A stretch of 64,000 bases of DNA from an uncultured bacterium. GTDB taxonomy: Bacteria > Chloroflexota > Anaerolineae > J036 > Brachytrichaceae. The notes beneath the pieces were generated by a model that worked only from the letters and a program-made list of their open reading frames with translations, ran no database searches and was not told where the DNA came from. The position numbers and the translations under genes are program-made. Below are positions 1 to 8,188 of the stretch, piece by piece (position 1 is the first letter of the stretch; each line of letters begins with the position of its first letter). The DNA is taken from positions 18,270 through 82,269 of the forward strand of contig CAIQQO010000076.1 in assembly GCA_903873965.1 (NCBI GenBank), in the 5' to 3' direction.

Positions 1-437
1 CTCTGGATAACGCCGTGCACGATCTCGCCTTCTCGCTCTGCAAAGGTGTTGTACTGGAAATCGCGCTCAGCTTCGCGCAGTTTCTGCACGATCATCTGTT
101 TGACATTCTGGGCCGCAATGCGCCCGAAGTCCTTTACCGTTACGTCAACCATCATCAGGTCGCCGATTTCGGCATCTGCCTTTTCCAGTTTTGCTTCTTC
201 GATCGAGACTTCAGTGCGATCGTCGATGACAGCCTCGACCACTTCTTTTTCGACAAGCACTTTCATATCGCCCTTGTCAATATCCACTTTGACGTCCACA
301 TTCTGGGCGGTCATGATATTGGCATTCTTGCGATATGACGTGACTAACGCACTCTCTAAGACCTGCGTGATGATCTCACGCGGTAGGTTGCGTTCCGAAC
401 AGATTTGGTTTAAAGCTAATGTAAACTCGCTCTTCAT
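1..437 (-). CDS. nusA: Transcription termination/antitermination factor NusA, N-terminal part (runs off the window)
   Basis: This partial gene is not in the ORF track because it has no stop inside the window. Reading the minus strand from the ATG at 437 gives MKSEFTLALNQICSERNLPR and then an uninterrupted frame to base 1, about 145 residues. The opening helix, the segment SALVTSYRKN and the stretch VKDFGRIAAQNVKQMI are characteristic of the NusA N-terminal RNA-polymerase-binding domain. The S1 and KH domains would lie beyond the window. NusA binds elongating RNA polymerase and modulates pausing, termination and antitermination. An AGGAG ribosome site lies 8 nt before the ATG, which fixes the start. 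A consensus promoter and a hairpin lie upstream. No rimP is visible before it, so here nusA seems to begin its own transcript. Confidence 0.93.
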   Translation of the reverse strand, partial: MKSEFTLALNQICSERNLPREIITQVLESALVTSYRKNANIMTAQNVDVKVDIDKGDMKVLVEKEVVEAVIDDRTEVSIEEAKLEKADAEIGDLMMVDVTVKDFGRIAAQNVKQMIVQKLREAERDFQYNTFAEREGEIVHGVIQ

Positions 438-459
438 CGTACGGACTCCTGCGCCGTAG

Positions 460-490
460 AAAAGGAAGAGTGGGTTCATCGCCCACTCTT
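460..490 (-). terminator. Hairpin in the nusA leader, possible weak attenuator
   Basis: On the minus strand AAGAGTGGG and CCCACTCTT form a perfect 9-bp stem around a 7-nt loop, followed by CCTTTT. It lies between the nusA promoter and the nusA ribosome site. The U tract is short and offset by two C residues, so it could be a weak terminator allowing autoregulation of nusA, or only a leader stem. Confidence 0.5.
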
Positions 491-522
491 CGATCTAGTT
501 GCCAGAAGTTTTAAGTATGCCT

Positions 523-551
523 AGTGTACCAACTGGTCTTTTGCTTGTCAA
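523..551 (-). promoter_or_regulatory. Sigma-70-type promoter of nusA
   Basis: On the minus strand TTGACA is followed after exactly 17 nt by TACACT, a near-consensus -35/-10 pair. The predicted start is about 80 nt upstream of the nusA ATG, so the transcript carries the leader hairpin. The rest of the gap between 438 and 612 shows nothing else. Confidence 0.8.
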
Positions 552-612
552 CAATTCATATCATGAATCGTAATACGTATCCCTCGGGCCTTTCTACGGT
601 CCTGAACATGTA

Positions 613-1875
613 TCATACACCCGGCTTGCGCGTCTGCATATACCTTTTCATGGATTCATACAGCAAAGTAGGGGAAAAGTCGGGTTCGAGCATGCGAAAG
701 TAGTACCACGACTGGTCCCGTTCAGCATCCGAGGCGCGTTTGAAGAACCAAATAGCCATTACACCCACCCACGGCCACTCCTCGCGCGCCCTTTCGTACG
801 TCGCCGGAACATAATCCGCCTGCTGTTGCTCAGTGGCTACGCCATACATGCCCCAACCCTTGATTTTGTCAGGAGTATTCGGTACTGCGTTCCAGTTCAA
901 TTCCGACAGCCATATCGGTTTGGTCGCGTCGCCATTCCGCACCATAATATCGCGCAACAGGACATGACGGGCGACATTGGTCGTCTGCGGATCAAAGCGG
1001 TGATCATTTGGTCCGGAAAACAATCCGTAACCCTGTGCCGACAAGATATCGAAGCAACGGCCTGCGCCGGCGTTGTACATGCGTTGCAGAAACACGAGAT
1101 CACTCAGGTCGCGGCCATCCTGTGCGATCGTCGGCGCCAGCGCCGCACTCAGGATGACGATATTCGGATCAATCGCCTTGGCTCGATCATAGGCCATGCA
1201 CGTCATGCGGGCGTAGTCTTCCGGGTTCACCCGCTGATCGCCCCACTCCGGGTAGATGTTTGGCTCATTCCAAAGCTGGTAATACTGAATGCGTCCCTTA
1301 TACCGGTTTACCACTACCGCCACGTAATCGGCATAGTCATCAAAGCGAGCAGGCGGGCCGAATTCGCCCAAGTCGGCATAGCCGGCATGCGACCACTTCG
1401 GCGGAGCGCTCAACCGGGCGATCACCTTCAAACCATACTTGTCGCTCAGATCGACAATGTTGTCGTACTTGTCCCATGCACTCCGCTCAGGCTGATTACG
1501 CCGGTCGGTGAAGTCGCCCTTGCCATCGATCTCGATATCAGCCCATGGAAACTGCTGACGTATCCACACAAAGCCAGCCTCCTTGATCATCTGCAGAGAA
1601 CGCTCGCGCTTCGCCACCTCCACTTCCTGTTCGAGGAAAGTGTTGACGCCGAACGGATTGACATCTTTAACATACTTTATGTCAGCATCCGGTGCGAGTT
1701 GCAGTGGCGGACGCGCCAGACCCAGGAACAGATTCCACAACCCGCGCAGTTGCGACAGGCGTGCCTCCTCGCCTGTGAGCAGCGCCAGTTGCTGCGCCGT
1801 GGACGGAAGCGCAAACCATACGGCAAACGCCGCAATCACAAGCAAAAGGACCAGCAAGGGAAGTCGGGATTTCAT
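613..1875 (-). CDS. Membrane-anchored clan GH-A glycosidase-like protein
   Basis: The protein begins with a basic residue and a hydrophobic segment (LPLLVLLLVIAAFAVWF), which looks like an uncleaved anchor or signal peptide. A TIM-barrel glycosidase domain follows. YYQLWNEPN carries the NEP motif of clan GH-A, whose Glu is the acid/base, and WLSELNWN near residue 320 supplies a candidate nucleophile Glu. This resembles GH39/cellulase-like proteins, but the substrate cannot be read from the sequence. The ORF track starts at 1926. I prefer the internal ATG at 1875, because the extra 17 codons are made of heptamer repeat DNA and would run into the upstream gene. It is the last gene of an HNH / YczE / glycosidase series on the same strand. 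Confidence 0.75.
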   Translation of the reverse strand: MKSRLPLLVLLLVIAAFAVWFALPSTAQQLALLTGEEARLSQLRGLWNLFLGLARPPLQLAPDADIKYVKDVNPFGVNTFLEQEVEVAKRERSLQMIKEAGFVWIRQQFPWADIEIDGKGDFTDRRNQPERSAWDKYDNIVDLSDKYGLKVIARLSAPPKWSHAGYADLGEFGPPARFDDYADYVAVVVNRYKGRIQYYQLWNEPNIYPEWGDQRVNPEDYARMTCMAYDRAKAIDPNIVILSAALAPTIAQDGRDLSDLVFLQRMYNAGAGRCFDILSAQGYGLFSGPNDHRFDPQTTNVARHVLLRDIMVRNGDATKPIWLSELNWNAVPNTPDKIKGWGMYGVATEQQQADYVPATYERAREEWPWVGVMAIWFFKRASDAERDQSWYYFRMLEPDFSPTLLYESMKRYMQTRKPGV

Positions 1876-1917
1876 GGAGATTAGAGATTGAAAATCGGGA
1901 GACTTGGGATTCCGATC
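1876..1917. repeat. Degenerate tandem heptamer repeat (six units)
   Basis: The DNA reads as six consecutive 7-nt units, GGAGATT AGAGATT GAAAATC, then GGGAGAC TTGGGAT TCCGATC. It fills the junction between the glycosidase start and the YczE stop. The same 7-nt periodicity occurs elsewhere in the window, including inside dnaE. Confidence 0.65.
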
Positions 1918-2584
1918 ATGCTTCACTTTTTACGCTGACAGGTTTTGTACCCAGGAGCTTGAAAGCCATCTGCACCACGGGGCCGATGCCAAGTGCGAAC
2001 GCGAGTGTACCGATACCAATGGTGCCACCGAGCAGGTAAGCGATGGCCAGGACAGACAGTTCGATGACCGTGCGCGTGACGCGCACGCTCCAGCCGGTAC
2101 GGCGGTGCAGCCCCATCATCAAACCGTCGCGCGGGCCGGCGCCGAGGCGTGTGCTGAGATAGAGGCCGCTCCCAATACCAATGATGGTGATGCCGAGTGC
2201 CATCTCAACCAGTTGTAAGGGGAGCGTCGAAAACACCGGCAGAAAAGTCAAGCTAAGGTTTGTAACTGTGCCAATGCCGATGACGTTCAACACCGTGCCG
2301 ATGCCCAGGCGTTCGCCCAACGGCAGCCACAGAAACAAAATGGGCACACCAAGCAGGATGCTGATGGTGCCAATTGGCAGTCCGACGTGATAAGCGATGC
2401 CCTGGTTGAGCGACTCCCACGGGCCAAGGCCGAGCCTGGCCTGCACCATCAGCGCAATGCCAAAGCCAAAACAAGACAGCCCCGCCAACAGCGTCACCCA
2501 ACGACGGGCGGATATCGCGCTCAGCGTCAGACGCAGCAATGTCAGTCGATTCATATGGACGCTTTGAGTATTTTCGGGATTCAT
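1916..2584 (-). CDS. YczE/YitT-like integral membrane protein
   Basis: A 222-residue polytopic membrane protein with about five or six hydrophobic segments. Two copies of a glycine-rich motif, GLGPWESL and GAGPRDGLM, are the hallmark of the YczE/YyaS membrane family. The function of this family is poorly defined; some members sit beside regulators or transporters. The ATG at 2584 overlaps the stop of the upstream HNH gene as ATGA, so translation is probably coupled. An alternative start is the Met at residue 11. The 3' end runs into the heptamer repeat shared with the next gene. Confidence 0.8.
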   Translation of the reverse strand: MNPENTQSVHMNRLTLLRLTLSAISARRWVTLLAGLSCFGFGIALMVQARLGLGPWESLNQGIAYHVGLPIGTISILLGVPILFLWLPLGERLGIGTVLNVIGIGTVTNLSLTFLPVFSTLPLQLVEMALGITIIGIGSGLYLSTRLGAGPRDGLMMGLHRRTGWSVRVTRTVIELSVLAIAYLLGGTIGIGTLAFALGIGPVVQMAFKLLGTKPVSVKSEA

Positions 2585-3075
2585 GTGACAAGCAGGTATT
2601 TACGCCAGGCATCATTGCCCGGCGTCATCAACAACGCCATCGCCCAGAAGCGCGGACGCACTGGCGCATGCGCCAGTGTCATATGTGCTTCTTCGGGTGT
2701 GCGATTGGCCTTCTTTCGATTGCATGGCCCGCAGGCTGCCACCATGTTTTCCCAGTCGGCGCGTCCGCCACGCGAACGCGGCATGACATGGTCAATCGTC
2801 AATAGATCACGACCGGGCTGGCTGCCACAATACTGGCAGGTATAGGCATCACGCAACAAGATCGCGCGACGCGATAGAGGCATTGGCAGGTTATGCGGCA
2901 CCCGCACATAATAGCGCAAACGGACCACCACCGGCGCAGGAAAACTGGCAGATTGGCTGTGAATAAAGGTGCCATCGGTTTCGATCACCTCGGCCTTGTC
3001 CGACATCAACAAGTGCATGGCGCGGGGCATCGGAACCACACTAAGTGGCTCATAGGTTGCATTCAGTACCAGCAC
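2581..3075 (-). CDS. HNH endonuclease
   Basis: A 164-residue standalone HNH nuclease. The zinc-type HNH core is clear: CQYCG, then TIDHVMPRSRGGRADWENMV, then CGPCNRKKANR. The N-terminal segment LVLNATYEPL is the usual opening of this bacterial HNH family. The listed start is a GTG at 3075. Upstream in the same frame the codons read HASPGLRRV with no ATG and an AGGAG about 60 nt away, so the true start could be slightly longer. The gene overlaps the next (YczE) by 4 nt. These chromosomal HNH proteins are common and their role is generally unknown; I see no sign of an intron or intein here. Confidence 0.85.
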   Translation of the reverse strand: MLVLNATYEPLSVVPMPRAMHLLMSDKAEVIETDGTFIHSQSASFPAPVVVRLRYYVRVPHNLPMPLSRRAILLRDAYTCQYCGSQPGRDLLTIDHVMPRSRGGRADWENMVAACGPCNRKKANRTPEEAHMTLAHAPVRPRFWAMALLMTPGNDAWRKYLLVT

Positions 3076-3167
3076 ACGGCGCAGGCCAGGCGACGCATGC
3101 CAAGCGGCAAATGCGGTGACAGTTGGTGCCTCTTCTCCTTACTTGCGGATCTATGACCCGGCGTAGA

Positions 3168-3212
3168 AAACGACCAGCGTGTCGTTTCGTCTAACCCGCG
3201 TGTCATCTCGTC
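3168..3212. repeat. Two copies of a GTGTCGTC-type palindromic repeat in the HNH/dnaE gap
   Basis: AAACGAC and GTCGTTT form a perfect 7-bp palindrome at 3168-3187. A second half copy, CGCGTGTCATCTCGTC, follows at 3197-3212. The motif matches the palindromes inside dnaE (3522) and on both sides of the UDP-glucuronate decarboxylase gene (20692 and 21687). Confidence 0.6.
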
Positions 3213-3223
3213 TGCCAATGGAA

Positions 3224-6200
3224 TTATAGTATGGATGCTGGCACCGCTTGCACCATCTCTGCGCCTAGCGCAGTCAGTTTCATACGTAATTCAACACAAT
3301 CCCGGGTGGTGTCATTCGGGAAATCAATGATTTGATCTTTCCGCCCGTTGTTACGCAGCCGTATGCTGAAAAGTTGTTGCCCTTTGTACTCCAACAGGGT
3401 CTGATGAATCGCTTCCATCCGGGCGGCATCCTGCTTCATATCGCCACAACGACGCATGACGACCAGAATAGGTCCGCTGGATAACTGGATATCGGCGGCG
3501 CGCGGTGGATTGGCTGACGCAGGAGACGACACGCGTGTCATCCCGACTGACGCCACCTGCGACGATGTCAATGATTTGGTTACCACCGAGGTGGCAGCGA
3601 CCTGTGCAGCAGCCGCAGGGCGCACTGTCTGGTTGGCCGTGGGAGATGTGGGTATAACCAGGGCAGCCGGTTGGTCCGTCGCCCCGGAGCGCTGCCGTCC
3701 CGCTGGCTGTGTTGCGCCAGCTATCTTGACGCTGGCACGCCCTGTTTTAGCGTTCGCCTGCGTTGAGACATAGTCGTCCGGTATCCACACCTCGGTATCT
3801 GTCGCGGCTGACATGCCGTCGTCATAAGGAATATCATCCGGGAATTCGGGTTCAGGTGGTACGTCATAACTGCTGTCCATGTTGGTTTCCTTGAGTGTGC
3901 GCTCTACTGTATTCGCCGCTGGTTGCAGTGTCACCGAGTGTTGCACAACAACCGGCTGCGCCGTTGCTTTCCGCTCAACAACTTGCTCGGCGATGATGAT
4001 GGCCCGTGCCGTGTCAGAAACCGTCGGAACAACCGGCGTGACGTCCCCTGTGGCTGGCATGGCGTCGTATTGCGGATTTGAGAAGTCCTGCCGGGCGTCG
4101 GCGGAAATGGCGCGCGTCAGTGAATCACTGATACGATCGACAAGCAGTTTTGGAGTGTTGCCCTCGCGCACTTCGGCTTTACCCCACACCACCACGACCT
4201 TGTCGCGCTGAATTTTGTCCTGATACTCTTCCCATGTTCGCGGAAATATGGTGAGTTCAATTCGGCCAAATAAATCCTCGAGTTCAGCAAATCCCATCGG
4301 TTTGCCATTCTTGGAAACGTGTGGGCGTATCATCGTCAATATGCCGGCCAACACCACCTTCTGCGCATGGTCTGCTTCGGTCAATTCGTTCGTCGCATGG
4401 GTAACATATTCCCGCAACTGCGCCATGGCCGAAGTCAATGGATGCTCAGATACATACGTACCAATCAGCTCTTTCTCGTAGCTCAGAAGCTCTTTGCGTG
4501 GGATTTCCTTCGCGTTCGTCGGCAATACCAGCAGGTTCTCATCTTCGCCACCACTTAGTCCATCGAACAACATGAACTGGCCGCGCTCTGCTGCTTTGCG
4601 CGTTGTCGCCGCTATGCCGACCATCTGGTCGATGACCGCAAGTAGTTGGTGACGCGGGCCGAAATCGTCGAACGCACCGACCTTAATCAGAGATTCGATG
4701 GCGCGCTTATTCACCTGCGCCATTTCAACTCGCTTGCAGAAGTCGTCGAGTGTCTTGAATGGCCCGCCGCTCTGGCGCGCCTTCACAATCGCCTCAATCG
4801 GTCCCAGCCCGACGTTCTTGATCGCCATCAACCCAAAACGAATCTTTGACACGCCCGGGCGCTCCATGCCCGTGTCCGGTTTCTTCCCTTTTGCTTCTTC
4901 CTTCTGACCTCTGTCGCCTGTCTTCTGTCCTCTGACTTCTTCCTTCTTCGGAGCGTCTTCAATCGAAAATTCCGCGAAGCTATGGTTCACATTGGGCGGC
5001 AGCACTTCGATGCCATGCCCCTTCGTGTCGGTGATCAGCGCAGCAATTTTGTCAGTGTTACCGGCTTCGCACGTCATCAGCGCCGTCATGTACTCAATCG
5101 TATACATCGACTTGAGGTATGCCGTCTGGCACGTGATCTGAGCATAGTCAGCCGCATGCGCCTTCGGGAATCCATAGCGGGCGAAAAACTCAATATCGCC
5201 GAAAATCGCATCGGCGAGTTCTGCCGTATAACCTTTCTTAATCGCCCCTTCACGGAACTTAGTCTTGTGCTTCAGCAACGCTTCCGCATTCTTCTTCGAT
5301 ACGGCCTTGCGGATGGTGTCGGCCTCACCCACCGAGTACCCGGCGATGTCACGCGCCACACGCATGATCTGTTCCTGATACACGATGATGGCGTAGGTCT
5401 CTTTCAACGCCGCCTCAAGATCGGGGTGGCGAAACTCGGTCTTCTCCTCATCGTGCATGCGTTTGATGTACGTAGGGATCTGTTCCATCGGGCCAGGGCG
5501 GAACAACGCGACCGCAGCGACGATGTTTTCAAAACGCGTCGGCTTCATCTGCATCATCAGGTTGCGCATACCGGTGCCTTCCACCTGAAACACGCCCAAC
5601 ACATCGCCGCGCGACAACGTCTGGTAGATCACCTGATCGTGGATCGGGATCGTGTTCAGCGTGAACTCGACCGCGTGACGCTTGCGGATCAATTCGCAGG
5701 CCTTGCGCATGATCGTTAGCATCGACAGGCCGAGATAGTCCATCTTGAGCAGGCCGATGGCTTCCAGATGGGTCATCTCGAATTGCGTGATGGCATTCAG
5801 TTCTTCGCTTAACGGTGTACCAGTCAGCCGATGCAGCGGAACGTACTCGATCAAGGGCTTGTCGGCAATCACGACGCCGGCAGCATGCGTACCCGCGTTG
5901 CGCACGGTGCCTTCCACTGTGATCGCTTTGTCATACAAGTCACGCAAGTTTTCTTCTGAGTCGTAAATCTTCTTGAGATCGGGCACCTGTTCAAGCGCCT
6001 CTTTCAGGCTGACAGGCTTGCCAGGAACAGCTGGAACCAGGGATGTCATGCGCGAGACTTCGCTTAATGGCAGATCGAGCACGCGCGCGACGTCCTTGAG
6101 CGATGCGCGCGCAGCCATCGTGCCAAAGGTGATGATCTGCGCAACCTGTTCCTTGCCGTACTTCTTAATGGTGTAGTCCACCAGCCGGTTGCGCTGATCG

Positions 6201-7570
6201 TCGGGGAAGTCCATGTCGATATCGGGCATGGACACGCGCCCGGGATTCAGGAAGCGCTCGAACAACAGGTCATTGCTTACCGGCTCGATATTCGTCAGCC
6301 CCAGCACGTGCGACACCATGCTGCCGGCAGCGCTGCCGCGCACATTCCACCAGATGCCGTTCTCACGCGCAAAACGAATAAGATCCCACACGATCAGGAA
6401 ATAGGTCGCAAATCCCATCTCGGTGATGACGCTGAGTTCATAATTCAAACGCTGTCGCAATGCCGACGGCTTCAACGCCGGGTTGCCAATCGAATTCGGT
6501 AATGCCAGCGGCGAACGGACGGTGAGATCGATTGGCTCATCGGAAGCAGAAGAAATTGGGGATTGGGGATTCGAGGTTGCTGAGTCAGTTAATCTCGAAT
6601 CTCCAATCTCTAGCTTCTCTTCAAAGAGAATACCGTACCGCTCGTAAAATCCCTCGGCGCACAGGTCACGTAGATAGTCGGCGTCGGAGGGGAATTTTTC
6701 GGGGCGCTTGAAATTGGGCAGATGGAACTGCTTGGTCTTCAGACTGACACTGCAGCGCTCAGCCAGCCGTGCCGTGTTGCTGACAGCCTCAGGCGCCATG
6801 GCATCGAAAATCTCCCGCATTTCCTCTTCGCTCTTGAGGTAATACGAGTCGTTGTTCATCTTCATGCGCTTGGCGTCTTTGTACAGCGTGTTGGTCTGGA
6901 TGCACAGCATCAAGTCCTGCGCTGCTGAGTCCTCGCGGCGCACGTAGTGAACGTCATTGGTGGCTACAAGCGGCACGCCGAGTTCATTGGCCCATCTGAT
7001 CAGCGTCGGCGTGATTGGCTTCAACTCATCGAGGTCGTGTTCCTGCAGTTCGAGATAGAAGCGGTCGCCGAACACATCCTGATACCATTTGATCGCCTGC
7101 TTGCCTTCCTCTTCTTGCCCGCCCAGAATAAATCGCGGAATTTCAGCCGATGGACAACCCGAGGTGCAAATGATGCCTTTGGAGTATTTGACGAGTGTGT
7201 CATGATCAATGCGCGGCTTGTAATAAAAGCCCTCGATCTGTGACAGGCTGGCCATCTTCATCAGGTTGCTGTAACCCTCGTTGTCCTGTGCCAGCAAGAG
7301 AAGATGGTGCGGGCTGCGGTCCTGTCCGCCATCCTTATCCTTCATGCGCCGCCCCTGCTTGCACAGGTAGGTCTCCATGCCAATGATCGGCTTGACACCG
7401 GCGTCATTGCACGCGTCGAAGAACTCAATCGCGCCGTACATCACCCCATGGTCGGTGAGTGCCAACGCCGGCATAGCCAGTTCCTTGGCCCGCTTGGCTA
7501 GAAGCTTAACCCGCCCCAGCCCGTCCAGCATCGAGTATTCCGAATGTACGTGCAAATGAACAAACGACAC
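3224..7570 (-). CDS. dnaE: DNA polymerase III subunit alpha
   Basis: The replicative polymerase. A PHP domain comes first (HLHVHSEYSMLDG, LTDHGVMYG, TNDVHYV), with its metal-binding His and Asp residues kept. The Pol III palm follows, with catalytic aspartates in PDIDMDF near residue 450 and in LLKMDYLGL. Then come the fingers, the tandem HhH region and an OB fold (KVVLAGILTMIR). An unusual low-complexity linker of about 170 residues precedes a conserved C-terminal tail. The track starts at ATG 7582. I favour the GTG four codons later, because ATGGAGG contains a GGAGG 5 nt before that GTG and the protein then begins MSFVHLHVH as in most DnaE. Heptamer repeats are inserted in frame at about residues 323-343 and 878-896. 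Confidence 0.96.
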   Translation of the reverse strand: MSFVHLHVHSEYSMLDGLGRVKLLAKRAKELAMPALALTDHGVMYGAIEFFDACNDAGVKPIIGMETYLCKQGRRMKDKDGGQDRSPHHLLLLAQDNEGYSNLMKMASLSQIEGFYYKPRIDHDTLVKYSKGIICTSGCPSAEIPRFILGGQEEEGKQAIKWYQDVFGDRFYLELQEHDLDELKPITPTLIRWANELGVPLVATNDVHYVRREDSAAQDLMLCIQTNTLYKDAKRMKMNNDSYYLKSEEEMREIFDAMAPEAVSNTARLAERCSVSLKTKQFHLPNFKRPEKFPSDADYLRDLCAEGFYERYGILFEEKLEIGDSRLTDSATSNPQSPISSASDEPIDLTVRSPLALPNSIGNPALKPSALRQRLNYELSVITEMGFATYFLIVWDLIRFARENGIWWNVRGSAAGSMVSHVLGLTNIEPVSNDLLFERFLNPGRVSMPDIDMDFPDDQRNRLVDYTIKKYGKEQVAQIITFGTMAARASLKDVARVLDLPLSEVSRMTSLVPAVPGKPVSLKEALEQVPDLKKIYDSEENLRDLYDKAITVEGTVRNAGTHAAGVVIADKPLIEYVPLHRLTGTPLSEELNAITQFEMTHLEAIGLLKMDYLGLSMLTIMRKACELIRKRHAVEFTLNTIPIHDQVIYQTLSRGDVLGVFQVEGTGMRNLMMQMKPTRFENIVAAVALFRPGPMEQIPTYIKRMHDEEKTEFRHPDLEAALKETYAIIVYQEQIMRVARDIAGYSVGEADTIRKAVSKKNAEALLKHKTKFREGAIKKGYTAELADAIFGDIEFFARYGFPKAHAADYAQITCQTAYLKSMYTIEYMTALMTCEAGNTDKIAALITDTKGHGIEVLPPNVNHSFAEFSIEDAPKKEEVRGQKTGDRGQKEEAKGKKPDTGMERPGVSKIRFGLMAIKNVGLGPIEAIVKARQSGGPFKTLDDFCKRVEMAQVNKRAIESLIKVGAFDDFGPRHQLLAVIDQMVGIAATTRKAAERGQFMLFDGLSGGEDENLLVLPTNAKEIPRKELLSYEKELIGTYVSEHPLTSAMAQLREYVTHATNELTEADHAQKVVLAGILTMIRPHVSKNGKPMGFAELEDLFGRIELTIFPRTWEEYQDKIQRDKVVVVWGKAEVREGNTPKLLVDRISDSLTRAISADARQDFSNPQYDAMPATGDVTPVVPTVSDTARAIIIAEQVVERKATAQPVVVQHSVTLQPAANTVERTLKETNMDSSYDVPPEPEFPDDIPYDDGMSAATDTEVWIPDDYVSTQANAKTGRASVKIAGATQPAGRQRSGATDQPAALVIPTSPTANQTVRPAAAAQVAATSVVTKSLTSSQVASVGMTRVSSPASANPPRAADIQLSSGPILVVMRRCGDMKQDAARMEAIHQTLLEYKGQQLFSIRLRNNGRKDQIIDFPNDTTRDCVELRMKLTALGAEMVQAVPASIL
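3522..3544. repeat. ACGCGT-centred palindrome within the dnaE C-terminal linker
   Basis: GGAGACGACACGCGTGTCATCCC is palindromic about ACGCGT with one or two mismatches, and matches the copies at 20692 and 21687. It falls in the low-complexity linker of DnaE, where it encodes VGMTRVSS, so the reading frame tolerates it. Confidence 0.6.
4894..4949. repeat. Eight tandem degenerate heptamers in frame within dnaE
   Basis: The plus strand reads CTTCTTC CTTCTGA, CCTCTGT CGCCTGT, CTTCTGT CCTCTGA, then CTTCTTC twice: 56 nt with exact 7-nt register. In DnaE it encodes the charged segment KKEEVRGQKTGDRGQKEEAK, which is foreign to the polymerase fold and probably forms a surface loop. It is related to the repeats at 51470 and 55072. 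Confidence 0.75.
6554..6614. repeat. Heptamer inverted repeat (18-bp hairpin) in frame within dnaE
   Basis: GATTGGGGATTCGAGGTT at 6561-6578 is matched by AATCTCGAATCTCCAATC at 6591-6608. The arms are complementary except for two G-T pairs, with a 12-nt loop, and both are built of 7-nt units. The element sits between the PHP domain and the polymerase core and encodes roughly EIGDSRLTDSATSNPQSP, in frame. Confidence 0.75.
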
Positions 7571-7693
7571 GCGCGCCTCCAACGATGATAATGACTTTAT
7601 AAGGTGAAGAGCCTCGCACAGCCGCTCGGGCCGAAGGAGACTGTAGATTTTTGACTAGACCTGTAGGATAGCACAATAATCCGGGTGCGATCT

Positions 7694-8161
7694 CTACCCC
7701 ACCGTCACCGTATCTCCTACCCTGAACTCACCTGTCTGCAACACCCGCGTGTAGACGCGCGACCAGCCCGGGTTCTTGCTCTGATGAATGCGGTTGAAAT
7801 AACCATCAACAAATGACGGGCCGATATTGCTGCACGGTTCGGTATAGCGCGTCACTTCGAGTACTACCTGTTGTCCCAACTGAATGCGGGATCCAACCAC
7901 CACCTTGTCCCAGTCGATGCCCGTAACTGTGACATTCTCGCCTACTGAACCGGGGAAAATCGGATTGCCTTCCACTTGCAACGCCTGAATGCGTTCAAGA
8001 GAATACAGACATACCGCACGATCGGGTCCACCATGATGCTTCAGATCGCGGTGTTTGTCACCGACCAGCCCGAACATATCGACCGTCGCGTCGTAGGTAG
8101 CGTGCTTCGGCACCCCACCCTCTGATAAGTTAATCTGGAAAATACGCCCTGTTTCGCTCAT
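7694..8161 (-). CDS. MOSC domain protein
   Basis: A 155-residue protein consisting of one MOSC domain, the fold shared by the C-terminus of molybdenum cofactor sulfurase and YiiM/mARC-type proteins. Typical features are GLVGDKHRDLKHHGG near the N-terminus, FPGSVGENVTVTGID in the middle, and the conserved Cys in TEPCSNIG, which is expected to bind sulfur or molybdopterin. Small standalone MOSC proteins are thought to handle sulfur transfer or molybdenum cofactor ligands; the substrate is unknown. A GAGG lies 5 nt before the ATG. It is divergent from the GDPD gene with only 27 nt between the starts. The 110-nt gap between this gene and the dnaE start holds only presumed dnaE promoter sequence. 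Confidence 0.85.
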   Translation of the reverse strand: MSETGRIFQINLSEGGVPKHATYDATVDMFGLVGDKHRDLKHHGGPDRAVCLYSLERIQALQVEGNPIFPGSVGENVTVTGIDWDKVVVGSRIQLGQQVVLEVTRYTEPCSNIGPSFVDGYFNRIHQSKNPGWSRVYTRVLQTGEFRVGDTVTVG

Positions 8162-8174
8162 ATTGGCCTCGCAG

Positions 8175-8180
8175 TATAAA
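8175..8180 (+). promoter_or_regulatory. -10 box of the GDPD gene; transcript probably leaderless
   Basis: TATAAA ends 8 nt before the ATG of the phosphodiesterase gene and there is no ribosome site in between. Transcription would start at or next to the ATG. The -35 region is weak. Confidence 0.5.
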
Positions 8181-8188
8181 CTATCGTC

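Noticed and set aside
15-459. Plus-strand ORFs at the left edge
   Set aside because: Both are antisense to the partial nusA gene, which the track could not list because it lacks a stop in the window.
826-1884. A 352-residue plus-strand ORF
   Set aside because: It lies entirely antisense to the glycosidase gene, has no recognisable motifs and a His/Gln/Arg-rich composition typical of shadow frames.
1876-1917. Heptamer runs considered as a CRISPR array
   Set aside because: Units are only 7 nt, degenerate and contiguous without spacers; no cas gene is present anywhere in the window.
2581-3075. HNH protein as a homing endonuclease
   Set aside because: No interrupted host gene, intron or intein boundary is visible; it is a standalone gene in an ordinary operon.
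4982-5719. A 245-residue plus-strand ORF inside dnaE
   Set aside because: Antisense shadow of a highly conserved polymerase region.
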